DNA from: Acidimicrobiaceae bacterium
GTDB lineage: Bacteria; Actinomycetota; Acidimicrobiia; Acidimicrobiales; Aldehydirespiratoraceae
Assembly (NCBI GenBank): GCA_009840695.1
Contig: VXNG01000274.1
Span: 1-5,480 of the forward strand
DNA length: 5,480 nt
Reading direction: 5' to 3'
Shown: positions 1 to 5,212 of the stretch, one piece after another
Position numbering within the stretch: the stretch's first letter is position 1
How the letters are laid out: every line of letters begins with the position of its first letter
Program-made: the position numbers and the translations under genes
The notes under the pieces: generated by a model
Database searches by the model: none
What the model saw: the letters and a program-made list of their open reading frames with translations, nothing else
Told to the model about the DNA's origin: nothing

Positions 1-731
1 GAGCCGCCGGGCCTCAGGTTGGCCACCACCCGGTCGGCGAGCCGGTTGAACGGCATCGACTGGAGCCACACCCGGCCCACGCCGGTGAGTGTGGCAAGGA
101 ACAGACCCTCGCCGCCGAACACCATCGACTTGAGGTTGCCGGCCCGCTCGATTGAGTACTGGATCGATGGCTGGAAGGCAACGATGCAGCCGGTGTCGAC
201 CCGCAGGGTCTCGCCCTGGAGCTGTTTCTCGACGATGGTGCCGCCCGCGTGCATGAAGGCCAGGCCGTCACCGGAGATGGACTGGAGGATGAAGCCCTCC
301 CCTCCGAACAGGCCCGTGCCGAACTTGCGGTTGAAGACGATGTCGAGCTTGGTGCCCGACGCCGCGCACAGGAAGGCGTCCTTCTGGGCTATGAGCTGCC
401 CGCCCGCAGCGGCCAGGTTGATGGGCAGGATCTTGCCTGGGTAGGGCGCGGCCATAGCCACCCGCTGCTTGCCCTGGGGCGCGCTGTTCATGAAGTGGGT
501 CATGAACAGGCCCTCACCGGTGATGCCCCGCTTGGCCGCCGACTTGAGCTTGCCCCATCCGCTCTGGTCGGGGTCGGAGCCGTCGCCCATCTTGGCCTCG
601 AAGGTGATCCCCTGCTCCATGTACATCATGGCCCCGGCCTCGGCGACCACGATCTCGCCGGGATCCAGTTCGACCTCCACGAACTGGAGGTCGTCCCCGT
701 ATATCCGGTAGTCGATTTCATGGCTCCGCAT
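1..731 (-). CDS. AIM24 family protein (TIGR00266-like), C-terminus cut by window edge
   Basis: I translated the minus strand from an ATG at 731 and obtained 243 codons that stay open to the left edge. The protein opens [20 protein letters not shown] and carries the hallmarks of the AIM24/TIGR00266 family: an [15 protein letters not shown] block (residues 23-38), [10 protein letters not shown] (67-76), two FGGEG turns (142-146 and 205-209), HAGG (161-164), VDTGC (178-182) and a C-terminal [16 protein letters not shown] block. From memory, full-length members are roughly 250-270 residues, so probably only a short tail is missing. The family forms a beta-rich fold of unclear biochemical role in bacteria; the name comes from a yeast mitochondrial protein needed for inner-membrane organisation. 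The start at 731 is preferred because AGGAGG sits 5 nt upstream; an in-frame ATG at 746 would add five residues but place that SD inside the coding region. It is divergent from the small plus-strand gene and separate from the cobalamin operon. Family assignment is firm; function is not known. Confidence 0.9.
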   Translation of the reverse strand, partial: MRSHEIDYRIYGDDLQFVEVELDPGEIVVAEAGAMMYMEQGITFEAKMGDGSDPDQSGWGKLKSAAKRGITGEGLFMTHFMNSAPQGKQRVAMAAPYPGKILPINLAAAGGQLIAQKDAFLCAASGTKLDIVFNRKFGTGLFGGEGFILQSISGDGLAFMHAGGTIVEKQLQGETLRVDTGCIVAFQPSIQYSIERAGNLKSMVFGGEGLFLATLTGVGRVWLQSMPFNRLADRVVANLRPGG

Positions 732-736
732 GGCTG

Positions 737-742
737 CCTCCT
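737..742 (-). promoter_or_regulatory. Strong Shine-Dalgarno for the AIM24-family gene
   Basis: On the minus strand this reads AGGAGG, a perfect anti-SD match, followed by a 5-nt spacer and ATG at 731. It decides between the two in-frame ATG codons at 746 and 731 in favour of 731. Confidence 0.75.
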
Positions 743-849
743 GCATGTTTCGAGCCTGCAGGGCGAGACTAACGGGCGCAGGGTAAGAGTCAGTGAATGC
801 TCAAGAGAGCGATCTATTCTGAGATGATGTCCAATGATCTTCAATGTGC

Positions 850-855
850 TATAGT
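850..855 (+). promoter_or_regulatory. Possible -10 promoter element (TATAGT)
   Basis: TATAGT matches the sigma-70-type consensus TATAAT at five of six positions and lies in the most AT-rich stretch of the window, about 85 nt upstream of the ATG at 940. No good -35 box was found 16-18 nt upstream, so this is only a candidate. Confidence 0.3.
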
Positions 856-939
856 TAGCTGTAGCTGCCATCCGGCAGCCTTGGAGCAGCCGTTCGAGGC
901 GCCCCCGCATCTGCAACCGCCGACTGAAGGGCACCGAAG

Positions 940-1320
940 ATGGCTGTCACCCACGCCCAGCGCACCTCGATGTACAGCACCTTGGCAGAAGTCATGGGAC
1001 AAGACGACGCCGAAACTCTCATGGAACACCTGCCGCCCAGCGGCTGGGACAACGTCGCCACCAAAGAGGACCTCCGCGCCGGCTTCGCAGAGGTCAACGC
1101 GGCCATGGCCACGGGATTCGCGCAGGCCACCACCGAACGGGCCGAGATCAAGGTGCAGATGGCCACCGAGCTTGCCGAGATCAAGGTGCAGATGGCCACC
1201 GAGCTTGCTGAGATCGTCCGGCGCCAGGCGTGGCATCTCTACATCATCGTGTCGACCATCGTGTTGGCCACCGTCTCGATCTGGATCGCGCTGCTCACCC
1301 AGCCCGGCGCCGGAGGCTGA
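940..1320 (+). CDS. Hypothetical small coiled-coil protein with C-terminal membrane anchor
   Basis: A 126-residue protein of unknown function. The N-terminal part includes LPPSGWDNVATKEDL (31-45), a pattern I associate with small actinobacterial coiled-coil proteins of the DUF1640/CCDC90-like sort; that assignment is from memory. A helical region follows, with 11-residue repeats: AEVNAAMATGF (50-60), a 7-residue linker, then two identical AEIKVQMATEL units (68-78 and 79-89) and the start of a third (AEIV). The 11-residue period fits a hendecad coiled coil. Residues about 98-119 (from WHLYIIV to ALL) form one hydrophobic helix, and a short QPGAGG tail ends the protein. It is therefore probably a membrane-anchored coiled coil that oligomerises. 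GAAGG at 926-930, 9 nt before the ATG, is an acceptable SD. It is convergent with cobS and shows no link to cobalamin metabolism. Antisense frames here are shadows. Confidence 0.75.
   Translation: MAVTHAQRTSMYSTLAEVMGQDDAETLMEHLPPSGWDNVATKEDLRAGFAEVNAAMATGFAQATTERAEIKVQMATELAEIKVQMATELAEIVRRQAWHLYIIVSTIVLATVSIWIALLTQPGAGG
1141..1206 (+). repeat. Perfect tandem duplication of a 33-bp unit (11 codons)
   Basis: Two identical 33-bp copies lie at 1141-1173 and 1174-1206, and a third begins at 1207 with one mismatch in its first nine bases. Each copy encodes AEIKVQMATEL. A more diverged related unit lies at 1087-1119. Exact identity at synonymous positions points to a recent duplication inside the coiled coil. 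Confidence 0.95.
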
Positions 1321-1374
1321 CCGCCGCGCCTCACGCCCGCCGCCAGTGAACTCGCGGCCCGGCGGGCGCCCGGC

Positions 1375-2118
1375 TCAGGACCAGGACCAGCCGTGAGTGC
1401 TCACCAGGGCGGCTGACACCAGGACAGCCATCTCGGCGACCTGCTCGGCAGCTCCGAGGACGTCGCCGGTGGTGCCGGCGAACGCCCGCCGCGCGACCAG
1501 GCCTACCAGCACTGCTCCCGACGCGGCCGCCGCCAGCGACACCGCGCCCGGCAGCCCGAGGCTGGCCGCAGCCGCCGAGGTGATGACGATTGCGGCAACG
1601 GTCCAGGCCCGGGGCAGGTGGGCCGTGTAGCTGTGGCCCAGGCCGGTGCCGGCGGCTGCGGGGGCCGCGCCCATCACCGCCACCGCCATCGTGCGACCCA
1701 GCGTGTGGGCCACCACCAGCGCTATCAGCCCGTCGGTGGCTGCCAGCGACGACACCGCGAACACCCGCACCAGCGTCGACAGCACCAGTGCCAGAACCCC
1801 GAAGGCCCCGACGCGGGAGTCCTTCATAATCTCCAGTCGTCGCTGCCGGGTCGTTCCGCCAAGCGCGTCGGCGGTGTCGGCCAGGCCGTCCTCGTGGAAA
1901 CAGCCGGTGGCGACCGCCCCGACCGCAACGGCCAGAACCGCGGCCAGAGCCTCGCCCAACGGCCCGTACAGGGACCAATACACCGCGCCCGACAATCCCC
2001 CCACCGCGGCACCCACGACCGGGAACCACGGGACGCTGCGGCCCAAGTCCCGGTCGGTCTCGGGATGGACGCCACCCGGCAGCCGTGTCAGGAACGCCCA
2101 CGCCCTCCGCAGGCTCAT
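1375..2118 (-). CDS. cobS: Adenosylcobinamide-GDP ribazoletransferase (cobalamin synthase)
   Basis: CobS is the integral membrane enzyme that joins adenosylcobinamide-GDP with alpha-ribazole (or its phosphate) to give adenosylcobalamin (phosphate) and GMP, closing the nucleotide loop. The 247-residue product has normal family length. The diagnostic FHEDGLADTADALGG motif (74-88, acidic residues likely binding Mg2+) is followed by R..LEIMKDSRVGAFGV (about 94-108). Near the C-terminus TGDVLGAAEQVAEMAVLV (217-234) matches the second conserved acidic segment. Several Ala/Val/Leu-rich membrane segments are evident (about 31-50, 55-72, 105-123, 130-150, 172-206, 228-240). The ATG at 2118 is chosen because it overlaps the cobT stop by 4 bp (ATGA), implying translational coupling; an in-frame GTG at 2133 would add five residues. 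It is the last gene of the operon visible here. Confidence 0.95.
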   Translation of the reverse strand: MSLRRAWAFLTRLPGGVHPETDRDLGRSVPWFPVVGAAVGGLSGAVYWSLYGPLGEALAAVLAVAVGAVATGCFHEDGLADTADALGGTTRQRRLEIMKDSRVGAFGVLALVLSTLVRVFAVSSLAATDGLIALVVAHTLGRTMAVAVMGAAPAAAGTGLGHSYTAHLPRAWTVAAIVITSAAAASLGLPGAVSLAAAASGAVLVGLVARRAFAGTTGDVLGAAEQVAEMAVLVSAALVSTHGWSWS

Positions 2119-3128
2119 CGCTGGAGGCCCCACTCCTCGAAGGTGGCCACGTCGGTCACCGCGGCTGCGGCCATCCGGATGATGGGCACGGCCACCAGCG
2201 CCCCGGATCCCTCCCCCAGCCTCAGATCGAGCCGCATCAGCGGGTCGAGCCCCAGCGTCTCCAGCGCCCGCTGGTGGCCGGGCTCGGCCGAGCAGTGGCC
2301 GGCGATGCAGTGGTCGAGACTGCCGGGGCGAGCCACCGCCAGCGGAGCGGCCGCGGCGGTGGCGATGAACCCGTCGAGCACCACCGGCAGCCGGCGGTGC
2401 CGGGCCGCGGCGACGGCACCGGCCATGGCCGCCAGCTCCCGGCCCCCTAGGCGTCGAAGCGCCTCCAGCGGTGAGACCGTCCCCACCCGGTCAAGCGCAG
2501 CCTGGACCACATCGCACTTGTGAGCCAGAGCCGCGCCGACCATGCCGGTGCCCGGTCCGACCCAGTCGGTCGCGGTTCCCCCGAGCACCGCCGCCGCCAC
2601 CGCCGCGGCCGCAGTGGTGTTGCCGATCCCGATCTCGCCCACCACCAGTAGGTCGGCGTCGGCCCTATCGACGGCAGCCGCGCCGGCTGTCACGGCCGTA
2701 TCGAACTCGACGCGGCTCATGGCGTCGGTGACCCGGACGTTGCCGGTAGGCCGTCCCACCCCCACGTCGACGAGTGCGACGGAGGCGCCGACCTCGCGGG
2801 CCAGCACGCTGATCGTGGCCACGCCGCTCTCGATGGCGTCGACCATGGCCGCAGTGACCGCCGCCGGGTAAGCGCTCACCCCATCGGCGGCCACGCCGTG
2901 GTCGGCCGCGAACACCACTACATGGGGTCGCTCCACCCGCGGATGCGCAGTGCCCTGCCACCCGGCCAGCCAGGAAGCCACCGCGTCGAGGCGGGCGAAG
3001 GCCCCGGCTGGCCGCAGCACGGTCGCAGCCCTGGCCGCTACCTCGTCACGTGCGGACCCGTCCGGACCGGGAAGGTCAGCAAGCAGGCCGGCAAGTACGC
3101 CGCTCGTCGCTGTCACGGCAGCATCCAT
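2115..3128 (-). CDS. cobT: Nicotinate-nucleotide--dimethylbenzimidazole phosphoribosyltransferase
   Basis: CobT transfers ribose phosphate from nicotinate mononucleotide to 5,6-dimethylbenzimidazole (or another base), giving the alpha-ribotide used as lower ligand. With the ATG at 3128 the protein has 337 residues, near the usual 340-360. Conserved blocks are FAADHGVAADGVSAYP (73-88), VDVGVG (120-125), GEIGIGNTT (164-172, E165), VLDGFI (250-255), SAEPGH (280-285) and RLGEGSGA (303-310). E306 corresponds to the catalytic base known in Salmonella CobT (E317). Family similarity begins around residue 10 (GVLAGLLADLPGPD), so 3128 is sufficient, but no SD precedes it: the 3' arm of a hairpin ends two bases upstream. 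The frame stays open to an ATG at 3227, which has GAGG 7 nt upstream and would add 33 residues encoded entirely by palindromic repeats. An in-frame TGA at 3237-3239 bounds the frame. The enzyme is certain; the start is not. Confidence 0.95.
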   Translation of the reverse strand: MDAAVTATSGVLAGLLADLPGPDGSARDEVAARAATVLRPAGAFARLDAVASWLAGWQGTAHPRVERPHVVVFAADHGVAADGVSAYPAAVTAAMVDAIESGVATISVLAREVGASVALVDVGVGRPTGNVRVTDAMSRVEFDTAVTAGAAAVDRADADLLVVGEIGIGNTTAAAAVAAAVLGGTATDWVGPGTGMVGAALAHKCDVVQAALDRVGTVSPLEALRRLGGRELAAMAGAVAAARHRRLPVVLDGFIATAAAAPLAVARPGSLDHCIAGHCSAEPGHQRALETLGLDPLMRLDLRLGEGSGALVAVPIIRMAAAAVTDVATFEEWGLQR

Positions 3129-3130
3129 AC

Positions 3131-3182
3131 GCGAATTGGCAGCGGAGAGCGCCCAAAACGGACTCCACTGCTGCCAATTCGC
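3131..3182. repeat. Palindromic repeat unit A (13-bp stem hairpin) next to cobT start
   Basis: GCGAATTGGCAGC at 3131-3143 is perfectly complementary to GCTGCCAATTCGC at 3170-3182, with a 26-nt loop. In the cobU-cobT transcript the 3' arm ends two nucleotides before the ATG at 3128, so it would cover the normal SD position. The core 48 nt (3133-3180) aligns without gaps to unit B, exactly 72 nt away: arms identical, loops partly conserved (both contain GCGCC at the same offset). There is no T-run on either side, so it is not a standard intrinsic terminator. Confidence 0.9.
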
Positions 3183-3202
3183 TGTGGCGGCAGCGGCCGG
3201 AA

Positions 3203-3254
3203 CCGAATTGGCAGCGTTATGCGCCATATCTGGGCCTCAACGCTGCCAATTCGG
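3203..3254. repeat. Palindromic repeat unit B (16-bp stem hairpin) downstream of cobU
   Basis: CCGAATTGGCAGCGTT at 3203-3218 is perfectly complementary to AACGCTGCCAATTCGG at 3239-3254, with a 20-nt loop. It begins 19 nt after the cobU stop in transcript order. It shares its GAATTGGCAGCG arm core with unit A and has the same internal spacing, so the two are copies of one element. No T-run follows on either strand. On the minus strand the loop contains GAGG and an ATG. Confidence 0.93.
3225..3238 (-). promoter_or_regulatory. Candidate ribosome binding site and alternative cobT start inside hairpin loop
   Basis: In minus-strand sense the loop of unit B begins with GAGG (3238-3235), then a 7-nt spacer, then ATG (3227-3225), in frame with cobT. 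This is a better spaced SD than anything before the ATG at 3128. Use of this start would give a 370-residue CobT with a 33-residue repeat-derived leader. Whether it is used cannot be decided from sequence alone. Confidence 0.4.
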
Positions 3255-3273
3255 CCAACAGGGTCCGGTGTCC

Positions 3274-3828
3274 TCACTTGCTCCGTCCCTTAGGACCCAG
3301 CCCGTCGGCCGGGTCGACGAGCGGCAGCAGCCGGCCAGCGACCACCAGATAGGCGGCGTCGGCCGCTCGCACCATCGCCTGGTTGACCAGACCCAGCACG
3401 TCACGGAAGTCGCGTCCCAGTGGCGTAGCCGGCACCACTCCCGAGCCGACCTCGTTGGTGACCACCACCGAGAGCCCGGGCCGAGCCGCCAACTGGACGG
3501 CCAGCCCAGCCGCCTCCGCCACCAGTTCGGCGCCGTCAATCGGGGGATCCTCCAGCATCCGGTTGGTCGTCCAGATCGAAAGGCAGTCGACGATTATGGT
3601 GCCAGCCGGATCGACGCCGGCCACGGCCCCCGCGAGGTCGTGGGGCGCCTCCGCAGTCGTCCAATGAGCAGGTCGCTCGGCGCGATGACGTTGGATTCGC
3701 TCGGCCATCTCGTCGTCACCCGGCTCGGCCGTGGCGATGAAGGTCACCGGCGCGCCTGAGGCCGTCGCCGCCGCCACCGCCGCGGCCGACTTGCCCGACC
3801 GGGCCCCGCCGGTGAGCACCGTCAGCAC
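3274..3828 (-). CDS. cobU: Adenosylcobinamide kinase / adenosylcobinamide-phosphate guanylyltransferase
   Basis: CobU is the bifunctional enzyme that phosphorylates the aminopropanol arm of adenosylcobinamide and then transfers GMP to it, giving AdoCbi-GDP for CobS. The 184-residue length is typical. The P-loop GGARSGKS lies at residues 7-14. DDEMAERIQRHRAERPAHW (38-56) matches the conserved block holding the histidine that is guanylylated in the Salmonella enzyme; the likely equivalent here is H48. IIVDCLSIWTTN matches the Walker B region, and TNEVGSGVVPATPLGRDFRD followed by VNQ is the CobU signature in the C-terminal half. The GTG at 3828 is the only possible upstream start, because an in-frame TAG (3835-3837) lies three codons before it. 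The SD is weak. The gene follows cobO by 20 bp and precedes the hairpin-filled spacer before cobT. Confidence 0.95.
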   Translation of the reverse strand: MLTVLTGGARSGKSAAAVAAATASGAPVTFIATAEPGDDEMAERIQRHRAERPAHWTTAEAPHDLAGAVAGVDPAGTIIVDCLSIWTTNRMLEDPPIDGAELVAEAAGLAVQLAARPGLSVVVTNEVGSGVVPATPLGRDFRDVLGLVNQAMVRAADAAYLVVAGRLLPLVDPADGLGPKGRSK

Positions 3829-3848
3829 AGCTGCCTACTCGCTCAACA

Positions 3849-4421
3849 TCAGTAGTCGATGCCCTTCTTGGCCAGGATCCCGGCGTCGTAGGCGTGCTTG
3901 GTCTTGACCATCTCGGTGACGGTGTCGGCCAGTTCCATCATCCAGTCCGGCGCGTCCCGGCCGGTCAGCACCAGCGACACACCCTCGGGGCGGTTGCGGA
4001 ACGTGGCCTCCACCTCCGCGGCGTCGATCCAGCCCCAGTTCAGCGGGTAGGTGATCTCGTCGAACACCACCAGCCGGTGCTCGCCCGCCTCCACCACCGC
4101 CTTGCCGTGCCGCCACGCCTCGCGGGCCTCGGCCTCGTCGCGGGTCAGGTCGGCGCTGTCCCAGGTGAAGCCTTCTCCCAGCGACCAGAAGTCGACCCCG
4201 AGCGGTTCTGCCATCATCTGCTCGCCGGTCACCCAGTCTTCGGACTTGAGGAACTGCACTACCGCCACCGGCCAGCCCCGCGCCCGGGCCCGCATCACCG
4301 TGCCGAACGCGGCCGACGATTTGCCTTTGCCGTCGCCGGTGTTGACCACCACGAGGCTCTTGGCGGTGCGCAGGCCGCCGGGGCGGGGATCTTCGGTGGG
4401 CGGGGAGTCGCTGGTGGTCAT
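3849..4421 (-). CDS. cobO: Cob(I)yrinic acid a,c-diamide adenosyltransferase (CobO/BtuR/CobA type)
   Basis: This ATP:corrinoid adenosyltransferase attaches the 5'-deoxyadenosyl upper ligand to reduced corrinoids, in salvage as well as de novo synthesis. The 190-residue product has the family's unusual P-loop TGDGKGKSS (28-36), then VAVVQFLKSEDWVTGE (52-67), VVFDEITYPLNWGW (118-131, Walker-B-like with D121/E122), LVLTGRDAPDWMMELADTVTEM (about 150-171) and the characteristic C-terminal KHAYDAGILAKKGIDY. The first 20 residues are a polar, proline-rich tail like those often seen in this family. The ATG at 4421 overlaps the btuD stop by 4 bp (ATGA) and has GGAG 7 nt upstream. Longer open reading through btuD in this frame is a shadow of the btuD gene. 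Direct coupling to the transporter suggests adenylation of imported corrinoids. Confidence 0.95.
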   Translation of the reverse strand: MTTSDSPPTEDPRPGGLRTAKSLVVVNTGDGKGKSSAAFGTVMRARARGWPVAVVQFLKSEDWVTGEQMMAEPLGVDFWSLGEGFTWDSADLTRDEAEAREAWRHGKAVVEAGEHRLVVFDEITYPLNWGWIDAAEVEATFRNRPEGVSLVLTGRDAPDWMMELADTVTEMVKTKHAYDAGILAKKGIDY

Positions 4422-5212
4422 GGTTGGTCTCCATTCTGGGTGCTCGCAGCAGTAGTGGGAACGATCACGGGGCCCTCGGGGTCGTCGACGATGCGCACGC
4501 TCGCCCCGAAATGCTCGGCGATGTTGTGCACAGTGAGCACCTCCGCGGGTGGCCCGGTCTCGGCGACACGCCCTCGGGCGAGTATGGCTATGCGGTCGCC
4601 GTAGCGGGCCGCCAGCGTCAGGTCGTGAAGGGTCGCGATGACGGTGAGGCCGCGCTCGCGTCGCAGAGCGTCGATCAACTCGAGCACATCCTGCTGATGA
4701 CCCAGGTCGAGGGCGGTGGTGGGCTCGTCGAGAAGCAGGACGTCGGCCTGCTGGGCCAGAGCCCGGGCCATCACCGCCCGCTGGCGCTCGCCGCCCGACA
4801 GGGACTGCACGGTGCGTTCGCCGAAACCGCCCAGGTCGAGGCGGGCCAGAACCTCGGCCGCGATCCTGCGGTCGTTGGCGGTCTCGGCTGCGAAGACGCC
4901 TCGATGGGGCGTGCGCCCCAGCAGCACGTAGTCGGCAACCAGCATCCCCGGTGGGATCACCGGTGTCTGTGGTACGTACGCGACCTTGCGGGCCCGGGCC
5001 GAGCGGCGCCTGTCTTCGACCCCGTCTATGGCGATCTCCCCGTCGAAGGCCACCAACCCGAGCAGGGCACGTAGCAGAGTGGTCTTGCCCGCGCCGTTGG
5101 GGCCGATGATGTTCACCCACTCCCCCGTCGACGCGGCCAGGTCAACGCCCCGCAGCACGTGCGTGCCGTCGAGGGTGACGTCCAGATCCCGCACGCGGAC
5201 CGCCGGCGTCAC
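4418..5212 (-). CDS. btuD: ABC transporter ATP-binding protein, BtuD/FecE type, probably corrinoid uptake
   Basis: This 264-residue cytoplasmic ATPase powers a type II (BtuCD-like) importer. All nucleotide-binding motifs are present: Walker A GPNGAGKTT (37-45), Q-loop Q82 in VPQTP, signature LSGGERQ (138-144), Walker B VLLLDEP (158-164), D-loop ALDL and H-switch H196 in ATLHDL. A C-terminal tail after GRVAETGPPAEVL is family-typical. By sequence alone the FepC/FecE/BtuD group cannot be separated by substrate; assignment to corrinoids rests on the overlapping cobO and the following cobUTS genes. The GTG at 5212 overlaps the permease stop by 4 bp (GTGA), with GGGAG about 5 nt upstream. A ferric-siderophore or heme transporter is the alternative, but less likely in this context. 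Confidence 0.9.
   Translation of the reverse strand: MTPAVRVRDLDVTLDGTHVLRGVDLAASTGEWVNIIGPNGAGKTTLLRALLGLVAFDGEIAIDGVEDRRRSARARKVAYVPQTPVIPPGMLVADYVLLGRTPHRGVFAAETANDRRIAAEVLARLDLGGFGERTVQSLSGGERQRAVMARALAQQADVLLLDEPTTALDLGHQQDVLELIDALRRERGLTVIATLHDLTLAARYGDRIAILARGRVAETGPPAEVLTVHNIAEHFGASVRIVDDPEGPVIVPTTAASTQNGDQP

Larger units (their letters stand above)
732..939. other. Divergent intergenic region with AT-rich core
   Basis: About 208 bases separate the two divergently oriented genes. Roughly 785-860 is clearly more AT-rich than the rest of the window, as expected where promoters lie. On the plus strand TATAGT at 850-855 is a plausible -10 element for the downstream small gene, but no convincing -35 is seen at the right distance. 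Just after it is a short hairpin with a 6-bp stem, GCTGCC (864-869) pairing with GGCAGC (874-879) around a 4-nt loop. I see no tRNA, riboswitch or convincing coding sequence here. Confidence 0.5.

Noticed and set aside
249..827. 192-codon plus-strand open frame opposite the AIM24-family gene
   Set aside because: The minus strand carries a well-matched conserved protein with a perfect SD; this frame has no motif and is a shadow.
841..1236. Minus-strand frame opposite the small coiled-coil gene, with a repeated LGGHLHLDLG
   Set aside because: The repeat is only the antisense reading of the 33-bp tandem duplication; the plus-strand product is structurally more plausible.
1321..1374. Bidirectional terminator between the small gene and cobS
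   Set aside because: There are short GC palindromes such as CGGGCGCCCG at 1363-1372, but they are small, lack T-runs and are expected by chance at this GC content.
797..1396. 199-codon plus-strand frame overlapping the small coiled-coil gene
   Set aside because: The composition (Pro, Ser, Arg-rich) is that of an out-of-frame reading. The frame at 940-1320 has an SD, a coherent coiled coil and a membrane helix.
1618..2523. 301-codon plus-strand open frame across cobS and cobT
   Set aside because: It is antisense to two clear family members, is rich in Arg, Pro, Ser and Ala as GC-rich shadow frames are, and has no recognisable motif.
3203..3254. Unit B hairpin as an intrinsic terminator after cobU
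   Set aside because: The stem is strong but no T-run follows on the minus strand, and cobT and cobS continue the pathway downstream. Partial attenuation cannot be excluded.
3131..3254. CRISPR array
   Set aside because: There are only two units, the conserved parts are short inverted arms rather than direct repeats with unique spacers, and no cas genes are present.
3129..3273. Cobalamin riboswitch in the cobU-cobT spacer
   Set aside because: I looked for a B12-box-like conserved segment and the multi-helix architecture; the spacer is too short and is taken up by the two palindromic units.
4424..5074. 216-codon plus-strand open frame opposite btuD
   Set aside because: btuD has every ABC motif on the other strand; the plus frame is low-complexity shadow.
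4422..5120. Long N-terminal extension of the cobO frame through btuD
   Set aside because: The extension is an Arg/Gly/Pro-rich shadow of btuD. The ATG at 4421 gives normal CobO length and an ATGA overlap.
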